From NCBI GenBank assembly GCA_003551945.1, contig PUNZ01000160.1:1-26467 (forward strand): a DNA stretch of 26,467 nucleotides. The letters are read 5' to 3'. Under the pieces are notes generated by a model. That model did not search any database. It was given only the letters and a program-made list of their open reading frames with translations, and was not told the DNA's origin. Shown one piece after another: positions 18,001 to 23,395 of the stretch. The stretch is from Halovenus sp. GTDB lineage: Archaea; Halobacteriota; Halobacteria; Halobacteriales; Haloarculaceae. Numbering within the stretch: the first letter of the stretch is position 1; every line of letters begins with the position of its first letter. Made by a program: the position numbers and the translations under genes.

Positions 18001-19409
18001 CGCTTCTCGTCTCCTCGCAGGCGACCACGTTTGCGGTCACGGCAGCCGGCACGCACGTGGAGGATGACTGGTGGCAAATCGACGTCCCACTCGATGATAT
18101 TCCCGACGATGGCCGATACGACCTCACAGTGGTCGCTGCCGATGTCGCCGGCAATGGTGATGTCGCAGTCGTCGAGGACGTGCTCGTCATCGACCGCTCG
18201 GACCCATCGCTCTCCGTCAGCATTGGAACCGGGTTGCTCGACGCCTCGCAAATCACCGTCACCAGCGACGTCCCACTCGCGGACGTCCCCATCGTAGAGG
18301 CGTGGTTTATCGACACGGATGGTGCAGCCCACTCGACGACCGTCACGATGGACGCGCCCGGCCCCGACGGGACGCGCTACACCGGGACGATTGACGCTGT
18401 GGAGTCCGGTACCTACGCGGTGTTGGTCACCGCGGCCGACAACGCAGGCAACGAGGCCACCGCCGAGGCGAGCGCCTACATCACGCGAGCATTCACGCTC
18501 GGTGACGGCGCGGTCACGTTCGACCAACACGGCAGTTCGGTCGAGTTCCACCTCGCTGAGGATGCCGACCAAGTGATTGCCGAACAGGAGCTGTTTGGGT
18601 CGTTCACCGCGTACGACGGCCACCACGATATGGGCGGTGCGCTCGGCGTCGGATTCCTCACCGCCGACCTTGATCCGTTCATCGACCAGCAGCTTGAGAT
18701 GGGCGGCGTCGAGTCGGCAACCGTTTCGATCGGCGTCGACCAGACTGCCCTTGGGGATGCGTCGATGGACGAGGTGGTTATCCATCACTACGAGCCCACT
18801 GCCGGGAGCTGGACGCCCGTCGAGACAACACACGACACCGTCGACGGAACCTCCCTGGTTTCTGCGGAGGTGAACCACTTCTCCACCTACGGCGCCTTCC
18901 TCGTTGACGACACCCCACCGACCGTGGTTGAAGTAACGCCCGGAGACGGAGAAACGGTGACGGCCGAGAACGACACGGTAACGGTCACGTTTGCCTATGA
19001 GGACGACCGTAGCGGAATAGATGTTGGGTCAGTTACAATCGATATCAACGGGACCGATGTCACGGCCGCGAACGGAACAACGATAACGTCACTGGCTGCC
19101 GAACATACGTTCGCCGCTGAGACTGGCGAGACCTACACGGCGACACTATCTGTCGCCGATCGCATTGGTAACGAGCTAACACGGAGTATCACCTTCGATG
19201 TCTCTTCTGACGTCGATTCACGTGATGAGTCTGCTGACACGGGAATTGCTGACACAACTGACACGGAGACAGGGAATGATACCATCCCACATGAACAGGG
19301 TCGGGAGGACACAGATCAGGATTCCGGGCTTGTTCCTCTCCTCTTAGTTGCTGGGCTCATGATGGCGATCACTCTCGGCATGGCGATATACTGGCGTCAC
19401 AACCGATAG
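9081..19409 (+). CDS. Giant modular cell-surface protein (beta-helix, CARDB, PQQ propeller, 101-residue repeats)
   Basis: From the ATG at 9081 this is 3442 residues. An S-layer-like Sec signal (GRKLQAIFFSVLMVTSMIAAG) comes first and a C-terminal membrane helix (~3417-3437) with WRHNR inside comes last; no PGF-type sorting motif is visible. Approximate order: NosD-like beta-helix (54-464), a surface-protein domain (492-558), two CARDB domains (565-744), eight-blade PQQ-like propeller (749-1099), two CARDB (1109-1302), second beta-helix (1307-1669), a second copy of the surface domain (1694-1782), Pro/acidic linker, CARDB (1817-1914), a divergent CARDB-like unit (1919-2019), nine 101-residue repeats (2020-2928), Ig-like domains and a PGF-pre-PGF-like domain (2929-3374), acidic stalk. 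Each beta-helix opens with a paired-Cys cap. No enzyme active site is evident. Adhesion, surface armour or glycan binding are plausible; none is shown. It is probably regulated by the divergent FilR1-type gene. Confidence 0.9.
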   Translation: MSSRQQMHTPEDFGRKLQAIFFSVLMVTSMIAAGGVGTGGAAATPQATDSSTNAIGVSSCGVTLNQTGATYQLTQDLTISSGTCLTISNNSITFDGMGYTITKDGADETPRYGISTGTLPLEDVVVKNVTIEGFGGSDSAGIHFRSVDNGEIANVHTADNYHGIHLDSMDGTTGSSNITIDQVTVTNNAEVGILLGNPSEEVVANDNTIQDSVITNNGAHGIHLVGVNPASEPRYGSSDNRIIGNTISGNGDGNHYGIRVFGGENNEVRGNTISENARGGITLLNDAYNTTIAGNTIQDHNKTQFSSDYGIYIGYAAETIVEDNEIRENQVGIDVGDLTQATNSVVSGNEIIGGASYGVWVRDSATDTTITDNTLREFSNLEGIYVNSASDTTVTGNTIVESTRGMHLEDVSEILVSDNVVHVTEHAVRLQALSNVSVTNLDIGQSTAANTTISLTTGEMASNDNVWVYATDLPPENRANTSVGRYFDVRGTPPLSVEVSYTEDDVAGLDEDLISLQQYDGTAWVGVDGSSVDTDRNVVTADLTVFNSSTPPSTFGLFADPLVTGLSVEGPSINRTEIAVGESVLVDATVVNNGSIEGDLTVELEIDDTAVVSQIVTVPAGGEETVEFVYAFAETGVYTVSINGVFAGTVTVGEDAIEVVYSDLSVSATEIYTGSSVNISATIENTGSSDGDYTAPLVIDGDLVDTREGTLSVGETRTVTFFYQFDSGGDHDVTIGDLATETVSVTPAWAQFGFGDNNVGAGPDLTGPVVSVDKKWSYTASSQSWGHVRSSPAIVDGVVYVGSWPPMIHAVDAESGEELWTVDTDTSIVTAPAVADGIVYATSSGGTVYAIDADGGTLWSEPISDGDPLTSPRVVDGALYVGSEDGNLYALDPADGSEVWSFDTERKVETTPAVSNGVVYVATSPKSGQSSDEKVYAIDADEGTPLWSADEPLLVNTAITVVDGIVYVADFSGTVHAYDSADGTRLWDVAVSSSQINGAPTIADDVVYVGSDDNHVYALNATTGEDVWQFETGSDVRSSPAVANGVLYVGSFDNNVYAINAKTGGEIWQFATGGSVWSSPAVLDGVVYVGSDDGRLYALQETSDPIVDGGITIDIDSTNEPVTAGESLVVAATLTNTGGAETTETVELRDGATVLDEVDVTLDASESKSIEFTWETTTDDSGVFNLTVASSFDSDTVTVTIDAPTSDPFFAVTIDGTNEPITAGETLEVFVTVANTGDEEGTKTVELVNFDGTVVDSTSLTLAGGATEAITLQWTDAPEGTGDVTVRTEDDEATRTVAIGTDTAVEVVTCRVIDTAGNYALSSDLSGEDTCIIITASDVFFDGGGHTITASNATGNDWGIHVTGGDGRIENVTVSNVDLEGWDNGVRFQNVDSSELSNTLVENGSTGVLLLNSNDNELADLTIQDNDRRGLSIEFSNDNVITGVQATGNEADTTFSGRGSLYLFDSSNNKFEDISVTDGLSGVRISFSSGNEFVGLTTERHANYALEVQSNSNTFTDVVATDNGWHGIQIQTASFNTFENVSVTGTGGSAVRLTDIGGSGGPPQNNVFENVSVTDNDGSAISLTGSNDNAFRDVTAASNTGTAVTFVSRSEGNLVEYGEIDHGSNTAVNFGPDSVGNTVREVALRGTGTPFIAQDGDPNNVFDRVDVDGTVVSLSARGVGSSQASPETLPADAASLDSYLGLNPHASGVTHVEYLRFHYDASDVESLNESELSVWRFVDGEWEAPADASYATGVHTDEQYVFANDIDETHLPATFGALVATTPPPTDEDGDETDDGGTGVGGGAPPAPPEPEPEPDAPFLAVSIVETTSPVTVGETLDVTAIVENTGEENGSGTIELLADGAVVDSTSVSLSSGDEVAIVLSWVTTADDVAETIQIEVRSDDDTATAVVTVNAVDEDAEVVLYNARAQSDTVSVGETLTVFGDFYNLGTTTGERTVTLFVDGVEVDDATVTVSPGLARGAAQLAWTPSADDVPDGELSTEATLSLDGLLVGTVTVENPYSDIRVISASASTAELVHGEHMYVIGSIYQAGTIEGTEEIELTATNTETNETLVVGSQEVTLQSGFYHLGAINITYAPDEPGTYDLELGDRNAGTVEVEPAESDIQVIAASPSAIELIEGEQAYVVGRIYQAGNIEGTEEIELTATNTETNETAVIGSQDVTLRPGVYHLGALNITYVLEEAGTYELALGDRDAGTIEVASAESDIRVISAGVAATELVENEHTYVVGSIYQAGTIDGPQQIPLTATKQETGETQTVDTVEAELTPGVYHLGALNVTFEPTEAGTYDLKLGDKNAGTVEVEPAESDIQVISAAVGDVEILQTEETYVVGSIYQAGNIEGPQEIPLTATKQETGVTRTVDTVEVELTPGVYHLGALNVTFAPTEAGTYDLQLGTRNAGTVEVEPAESDIQVISASASAVEVIEGETFSVVGSIYNGGDVEGTETIELTATRNETGETRVLGNQEVTLDAGVYHLGALNITAEINEFGYYDLELGTHDAGLIAVEEAITEITVISASTQDVELVEGERTYVVGSVYQGGNVEATEEISLTATDTETNETAVVGSQDVTLAPGVYHLGALNITFEPTQPGTYDLVLGDRHAGTVDVAAAESDIQVIAAGLSEIELVEGEQTYFIGSIYQAGNIEGTEEIDLTATNTETDETSVVGSQEVTLRPGVYHLGALNVTFAPAEAGTYDLALGGRNAGTVEVEPAESDIQVIAASTSAVELVEDEQAYVVGSIYQAGNIDGPQEIALTATNQETGKTQTIDTVETELSPGFYHLGALNVTFALEEAGTYALELGDRNAGTIEVEPAVSDIQVIAASASALEMVAGHEAYVVGSIYQAGTIDGPQEIALTATNQETGGTQTVDTVETELTPGWYHLGALNVSLTLDEPGTYDLQLGDRNAGTIEVVPGTVDIDIISVEGQGTGFDLETNEQLVYTSSSATVDVDIESDAPLEEVTLLVSSQATTFAVTAAGTHVEDDWWQIDVPLDDIPDDGRYDLTVVAADVAGNGDVAVVEDVLVIDRSDPSLSVSIGTGLLDASQITVTSDVPLADVPIVEAWFIDTDGAAHSTTVTMDAPGPDGTRYTGTIDAVESGTYAVLVTAADNAGNEATAEASAYITRAFTLGDGAVTFDQHGSSVEFHLAEDADQVIAEQELFGSFTAYDGHHDMGGALGVGFLTADLDPFIDQQLEMGGVESATVSIGVDQTALGDASMDEVVIHHYEPTAGSWTPVETTHDTVDGTSLVSAEVNHFSTYGAFLVDDTPPTVVEVTPGDGETVTAENDTVTVTFAYEDDRSGIDVGSVTIDINGTDVTAANGTTITSLAAEHTFAAETGETYTATLSVADRIGNELTRSITFDVSSDVDSRDESADTGIADTTDTETGNDTIPHEQGREDTDQDSGLVPLLLVAGLMMAITLGMAIYWRHNR
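15138..17864 (+). repeat. Nine tandem 303-bp (101-residue) CARDB-like repeats
   Basis: Units begin at 15138, 15441, 15744, 16047, 16350, 16653, 16956, 17259 and 17562, with no indel anywhere. Each follows the plan S-D-I-x-V-I-x-A, then E-x-x-YVVGSIYQAG, a variable charged segment, YHLGALN(I/V)T, GTYDL-x-LG, and AGT-x-EV. YHLGA is invariant, and the N-x-T/S sequon just after it is present in all nine. The fold is probably an Ig-like CARDB variant. The preceding segment (14835-15137) is a divergent relative, and the next domain (from 17865) is not part of the array. Confidence 0.92.
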
Positions 19410-19514
19410 CCGCGGTGGTGCTTCCGTCTCGGTTGCGGGTACCGTTCCGGTCAATACTTTCGGCGCAATGCTCCGATGGGATGTTCGTTCTACCCTGTTC
19501 TGAATCGGCTGAAT

Positions 19515-19537
19515 GAAAGCTCTCGGGCGGAGCTTTC
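19515..19537. terminator. Perfect 8-bp hairpin downstream of the giant gene
   Basis: GAAAGCTC and GAGCTTTC form a perfect stem around the loop TCGGGCG, followed by TTCTTC-like pyrimidines. It lies about 105 bp after the stop of the surface protein. It may act as a terminator or RNA 3'-end stabiliser. It could also be a leftover subterminal hairpin of an IS200/IS605-type element, since such ends use short imperfect or perfect hairpins. No transposase is nearby. Confidence 0.3.
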
Positions 19538-19626
19538 TTCTCAGTGCTTGTGAACGCCCCATTCTTTGAATGTGCTGACTTCTAGCGCTTCATCCTACAC
19601 TTTGGTAATACTTGGTACTATTGCAC

Positions 19627-19640
19627 TTACCTGTAGGTTA
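19627..19640. promoter_or_regulatory. Dyad motif upstream of the membrane-protein gene
   Basis: TTACCTGTAGGTTA contains the ACCT/AGGT inverted pair and sits about 33 bp upstream of the TATA box. A close match (11 of 14 positions) occurs at 23358-23371, upstream of the lipoprotein gene. Confidence 0.25.
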
Positions 19641-19672
19641 ATTATACACTTGTGTTTCACTCTGTTGCTGAA

Positions 19673-19680
19673 TTTTATAT
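19673..19680 (+). promoter_or_regulatory. TATA box of the membrane-protein gene
   Basis: TTTTATAT is centred about 28 bp before the ATG at 19705. It favours that ATG over the GTG at 19687. Confidence 0.6.
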
Positions 19681-19704
19681 AGTGACGTGGAACCAGCAGT
19701 TGGT

Positions 19705-20682
19705 ATGTTTCACTTTGGAAAGGCAACCAAAATCTTTGTACAGACATTCCCGTTTGTGCTCTTGCGGGCAGCAACCGGTCTGTTGCTTGGTATCGCCACA
19801 ATCGCCTACTTCGGATTCGTGCTGTGGTTTGGGTGGACGCTCCTTGATGCCGGAACGATCTCTGGCTGGGTCGGAATCGTGGGATTGCTCATCGCTATCC
19901 TAATTTTTATCGGTATTTGGCGATTATTCAGTCGGTATGTGTTGTATTTGGTGAAGGCAGCGCATATCGCGGTCATCGCAGAGGTAATCGAAACAGGCGA
20001 GGTTCCCTCAAATCAGGTTCGATATGGGATAGGGAACGTTCGGTCACACTTCACTCAGACCAGTGCCCTGTTCGGGCTTGACCAACTCATTAAAGGCGTT
20101 ATCAGGCAGTTCAATAACCAGACACTCTCTTTTTCCCGGTTGTTCTCGTTTTCTTCGGGTTTGCAGAATATCATTCGACTCATCGGCAAGGCCGTTGCAC
20201 TCGCAGCTTCTTACATTGACGAAGCAATCCTCGCGTACATGTTCACCAAACCGGATGAAAATCCGTGGCGAGCAGCCCGTGATGGAGTTGTGCTGTACGG
20301 CAAGAACTGGAAGCCAGTGTTATTTTCGACACTTATCATTATCTTTGGGATGTACGCCGTTGCGTTTGTCGGCTTGCTCGCCCTGACGCCGCTGGCAAGC
20401 GTTCTTGGTGGCCTTTCGACTGCATTCGAGTTGATTGGGTGGGTCGCAGTTGTCGGGATTTTCCTGACTGGATACGTCGGTATCCTCAAACCATGGGTGA
20501 AAACTGTCGTCATTACAACCTTTTTGGTGGAATCTCGCGATGACACACCTGATAGCGAAACGATGGACCGTATTGCGGCCCGTTCGGACCGATTCAAAGA
20601 GCTCACGCGCCGGGCTGAATCCGATACTGAGCACACGCAATCGACAGAACGTGACGATGATGAGTCGGTCGCCCCGACATAA
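19705..20682 (+). CDS. Polytopic membrane protein of unknown function
   Basis: From the ATG at 19705 this is 325 residues with about five to six hydrophobic spans: roughly 15-45, 50-75, a weaker span near 80-95, 155-190, 205-240 and 245-270. The acidic, Ser/Thr-rich tail (~280-325, with DTPDSETMDR and DTEHTQSTERDDDESV) is typical of cytosolic halophile tails. A conserved-looking segment runs through SYIDEAILAYMF, then ENPWRAARDGVVLYGKNWKP between two spans. I vaguely see resemblance to choline-transporter-like (SLC44) proteins in this helix-loop pattern, but not enough to name it. It precedes the 7TM kinase by 115 bp on the same strand, yet each has its own promoter-like sequence, so any functional link is inference. 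Confidence 0.75.
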   Translation: MFHFGKATKIFVQTFPFVLLRAATGLLLGIATIAYFGFVLWFGWTLLDAGTISGWVGIVGLLIAILIFIGIWRLFSRYVLYLVKAAHIAVIAEVIETGEVPSNQVRYGIGNVRSHFTQTSALFGLDQLIKGVIRQFNNQTLSFSRLFSFSSGLQNIIRLIGKAVALAASYIDEAILAYMFTKPDENPWRAARDGVVLYGKNWKPVLFSTLIIIFGMYAVAFVGLLALTPLASVLGGLSTAFELIGWVAVVGIFLTGYVGILKPWVKTVVITTFLVESRDDTPDSETMDRIAARSDRFKELTRRAESDTEHTQSTERDDDESVAPT

Positions 20683-20797
20683 CTGAAACGTTCGACCCGT
20701 CACGCCAGCAAGTATCAGTTAGTAATTATTCATTGCGAAATGTTCATATGTGATTGAGTTGATTGACTGATAGTATAACGCCCCTCAGTGAACAGAT

Positions 20798-22525
20798 ATG
20801 TCATGGCAACATACAATCTATGCATATCCAATTTTGCTGTCAACGACGGTTTCGCTTGTTCTTGCGGCGTATGCGGTTTGGTATGGCCGCCAACACCGTC
20901 AGACGCCAACGCTTCAGACGTTTGCGGCGATGAATATCGCTATTGCAATCTGGACTGGTTTTTCGGCCGTCAAACTGCTGAGTACAGACCCTGCCCTCCA
21001 GTTTCAGACATACCGACTGCTTTACTTCGGCAGCTCATCGGTTGGGCCATTGCTCCTGTTGTTTGTACTGACCTACACTGACCGTATCACAGTACTGCGC
21101 CCATCGATTGTCCTCGCGGTCTTTGCCGTCCCCGTTCTGTTCTGGGCGCTCTTGTTTACAAACCCATACGATGTGGTCATCGTAGAGAGTTATCTGGTTG
21201 ATGCGGATGGCCTTGTTGTGATGCGTACCCAGACTGGGCCAGCGCATATTTTGTTTAGCTTCACCTACGCGTTGTTCATCGCTCTGGTAACCATCGGAGT
21301 GTTACTTCACGAATCGTTTAAACGAGGCTGGTCGTATCTGCCACAAGCGGTGCTTATGGGCGTTGCAATCAGCACACCTGTCATTGTGAGCGCGCTCACG
21401 TCCGCGGGCATCCCACCCTTTACCCTTGATAGTGTAAATTTTGTTCCAGCCTCAACTGCCGTTTCAGCAGTTGCGCTAAGCGTTGCGACGTTCAGATACC
21501 GGTTGCTTGACCTGCGCCCCATCGCGAATCGGACTGTCGTCGATCACTCTCCCGACGCAATGCTGGTTATTGATACTGCAGAGCGAATCGTTCACATCAA
21601 CGACGCGGCAAATACTCTCTTTCACAGTGACCGACCGCTTCGCACTGCTCCAGTGACAGATGTACTCCCTGAGTTACGTATCGATACCGAATCCGAACAG
21701 ATACTTGAGTATCAGTCACCGACTGGTCCAGTCGCTATTGAAGTGAGGGCACGGCCACTGCAGCGGCGTGATGAGCACCTTGGATGGGTAATTGTCTGTC
21801 GTGATGTCACCGAACGCCGACGACAACAAGCGGAACTTGAAGCGTTTTCCGCCGTTGTCTCTCATGACCTCCGGGCACCGCTTCGAAACGCCGAACGGTA
21901 CCTTTCCCTCTTTGAAGAAACAACCGACTCAACGCTTGAGGCGGACGCTCACAGGCTACTCGAACGGAGCAAGGAAAACACACAACGTGCCCAGACGATG
22001 CTTTCTGACTTGCTTGCATACTCGCGGATAGAAACAACGCCGGTTGAGTTCGAACCGGTTGAGATGGACCGTACTCTGGATACGGTTCTCGATACGCTTG
22101 CGCACGATATCGATAGTCGAAACGCAACGGTTGAACGCTCTTCGCTCCCACAGGTTCGTGGGATTGACCACTTGCTCGTGAGATTGTTTCAAAACCTGCT
22201 TGCAAACGCGCTCAAACACGGAATAGCCGACTCATCGGCCGAAGAGTCGTCGCTTACCATCTCGGTTGAAGCGGCTCGAAAGGGCTCTTTCTGGGAGTTC
22301 ACTGTCGCTGATGACGGTGTCGGGATGAACCCAGAGGAGCTTGCGTACGTTTTCGATTTGTTCAGCCAGGGAAGCAATGCCGATTTCGACGCAGGAACGG
22401 GGATGGGGCTTGCCATTTGTCACAAAATCGTCGACCGACATGGCGGTCAAATCGATATTCAATCAGCGCCTGACCAGGGAACGAGCGTCATGTTTACACT
22501 TCCTGCAGTTGAGCCAGAAACGTAA
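20798..22525 (+). CDS. Membrane sensor histidine kinase: 7TM-PAS-HisKA-HATPase
   Basis: The 575-residue protein starts with seven hydrophobic helices (~residues 5-230) of the histidine-kinase N-terminal 7TM type. It ends this part with FRYRLLDLRPIANRTVVDHSPDA, the typical junction into a PAS domain (~248-345, HSPDAMLVID then CRDVTERRRQQ). The HisKA helix carries FSAVVSHDLRAPLR with phospho-acceptor His356. The HATPase shows FQNLLANALKH, VADDGVGM and GTGMGLAICHKIV, all intact. It should autophosphorylate in response to a membrane or extracellular signal and pass phosphate to a separate receiver. Candidate partners nearby are the receiver proteins at 23396-24499 and 24614-25423; the linkage is inference. 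It ends 7 bp from the convergent lipoprotein gene. A TATA-like AGTATAAC lies about 23 bp upstream. Confidence 0.93.
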   Translation: MSWQHTIYAYPILLSTTVSLVLAAYAVWYGRQHRQTPTLQTFAAMNIAIAIWTGFSAVKLLSTDPALQFQTYRLLYFGSSSVGPLLLLFVLTYTDRITVLRPSIVLAVFAVPVLFWALLFTNPYDVVIVESYLVDADGLVVMRTQTGPAHILFSFTYALFIALVTIGVLLHESFKRGWSYLPQAVLMGVAISTPVIVSALTSAGIPPFTLDSVNFVPASTAVSAVALSVATFRYRLLDLRPIANRTVVDHSPDAMLVIDTAERIVHINDAANTLFHSDRPLRTAPVTDVLPELRIDTESEQILEYQSPTGPVAIEVRARPLQRRDEHLGWVIVCRDVTERRRQQAELEAFSAVVSHDLRAPLRNAERYLSLFEETTDSTLEADAHRLLERSKENTQRAQTMLSDLLAYSRIETTPVEFEPVEMDRTLDTVLDTLAHDIDSRNATVERSSLPQVRGIDHLLVRLFQNLLANALKHGIADSSAEESSLTISVEAARKGSFWEFTVADDGVGMNPEELAYVFDLFSQGSNADFDAGTGMGLAICHKIVDRHGGQIDIQSAPDQGTSVMFTLPAVEPET

Positions 22526-22532
22526 TCGATGG

Positions 22533-23297
22533 TCACCCCTCATATGAAACTAACTCCAACCGGTATGTGACTTCGTCCCGGTCGTCGTCGTACTCTTCAC
22601 CAGCGATGACCATCGCATGCTCTGGCGAAACGCAGTAATTTCCAAGGTACTCTTCGTTGAGGAGCCACGATTCGAGAACGTATCCCTCGATACCAGCATA
22701 CGTTTCGGTCCCAACGACGTCAAATGTTATGCTAGATACCTCCGGGTCCAGTTCGGTTCCAACTGCAAGCGTTTCGAGGTCGACCTCTCCAAGGAGGTAG
22801 TTTGGAAACCACCGCTCGACCATGCGAGTTGGTAGTAACTCGCTGATATCGTATCCCTCGCCAATTTGAGAGGGATTGGTCATGCTCGGTTCGGGAACAT
22901 CAGGAGAGGCTGTTAGTGACATCGTTTCTGTATCGCCAAGTACGGAATACTCGATGAACGTGGCCTCAACGGTTGCGTCATATCCATCCAGGGACGTAAC
23001 GTCCCAAATAAACTCATCAGGGTCGTTGCCGGCCTCCATAGCGGACGGAATGCCGCCTTCGAAAACGTAGCGTCCTGTTTGTGTGTTGTGTCCGATTGTC
23101 AGTCCGCTGGTGGTCTCTGTGTCAGCGTTACTATCTGCTGCGTCTCCTTCCTGCTCATCGTCTCCGTTGGTAGCCTCCTCTGAGTCACCTCCAGTCTCTG
23201 TGTCATCACTGCTTCCACCGAGACAGCCAGCTAATCCGAGTACACTGCTAGTTCCACAGAGAGCAAGCCACCGTCTGCGCCCGATTTGTTTCGTCAT
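22533..23297 (-). CDS. Tat-exported lipoprotein of unknown function
   Basis: This 254-residue protein begins with a twin-arginine lipoprotein signal: GRRRWLALCGTSSVLGLAGC, with the lipobox Cys near residue 25. An acidic low-complexity stalk of Asp/Glu/Ser/Thr follows to about residue 65, typical of haloarchaeal lipoproteins that hold a domain off the membrane. The remaining ~190 residues look beta-rich (GRYVFEGGIPSAM, WDVTSLDGYDATVEATF, TYAGIEGYVLESW) but I do not recognise the family. The domain is expected outside the cytoplasmic membrane. Its own TATA-like AAAATATATAG lies about 24 bp upstream of the ATG. It is downstream of the receiver-pseudokinase gene on the same strand (98-bp gap), and it could be a sensing or accessory partner for the neighbouring kinases. 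That role is inferred. Confidence 0.82.
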   Translation of the reverse strand: MTKQIGRRRWLALCGTSSVLGLAGCLGGSSDDTETGGDSEEATNGDDEQEGDAADSNADTETTSGLTIGHNTQTGRYVFEGGIPSAMEAGNDPDEFIWDVTSLDGYDATVEATFIEYSVLGDTETMSLTASPDVPEPSMTNPSQIGEGYDISELLPTRMVERWFPNYLLGEVDLETLAVGTELDPEVSSITFDVVGTETYAGIEGYVLESWLLNEEYLGNYCVSPEHAMVIAGEEYDDDRDEVTYRLELVSYEG

Positions 23298-23315
23298 ATC
23301 TGCAAAGACTACTCG

Positions 23316-23326
23316 AAAATATATAG
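23316..23326 (-). promoter_or_regulatory. TATA box of the Tat lipoprotein gene
   Basis: On the minus strand CTATATATTTT is centred about 24 bp from the ATG at 23297. It indicates an independent, probably leaderless promoter rather than obligatory co-transcription with the upstream receiver-pseudokinase gene. Confidence 0.55.
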
Positions 23327-23357
23327 CAACGCGCGCAATTGGAGGTAATCGACCCAG

Positions 23358-23371
23358 TTACCTGCAGGTAC
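23358..23371. promoter_or_regulatory. Perfect TACCTGCAGGTA palindrome upstream of the lipoprotein promoter
   Basis: A 12-bp perfect palindrome (23359-23370) lies about 35-50 bp beyond the lipoprotein TATA box. It shares 11 of 14 positions with the dyad at 19627-19640. A shortened relative, TTACGCAGGTAC, occurs at 24560-24571, upstream of the HxlR-receiver gene. A common regulator is possible but untested. Confidence 0.3.
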
Positions 23372-23395
23372 CAGACTTTGTGAAACGAACTTGTG

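Larger units (their letters stand above)
19410..19704. other. Intergenic region with hairpin, dyad motif and promoter
   Basis: This 295-bp gap holds no convincing gene. It contains a hairpin at 19515-19537, a TTACCTGTAGGTTA dyad at 19627-19640, and a TATA box at 19673-19680 for the next gene. Confidence 0.5.

Noticed and set aside
9147..18878. Many long open frames antisense to, or out of frame with, the giant surface gene
   Set aside because: They repeat with the 303-bp period, are Arg/His/Ser-rich and are shadows of the GC-rich repetitive coding frame.
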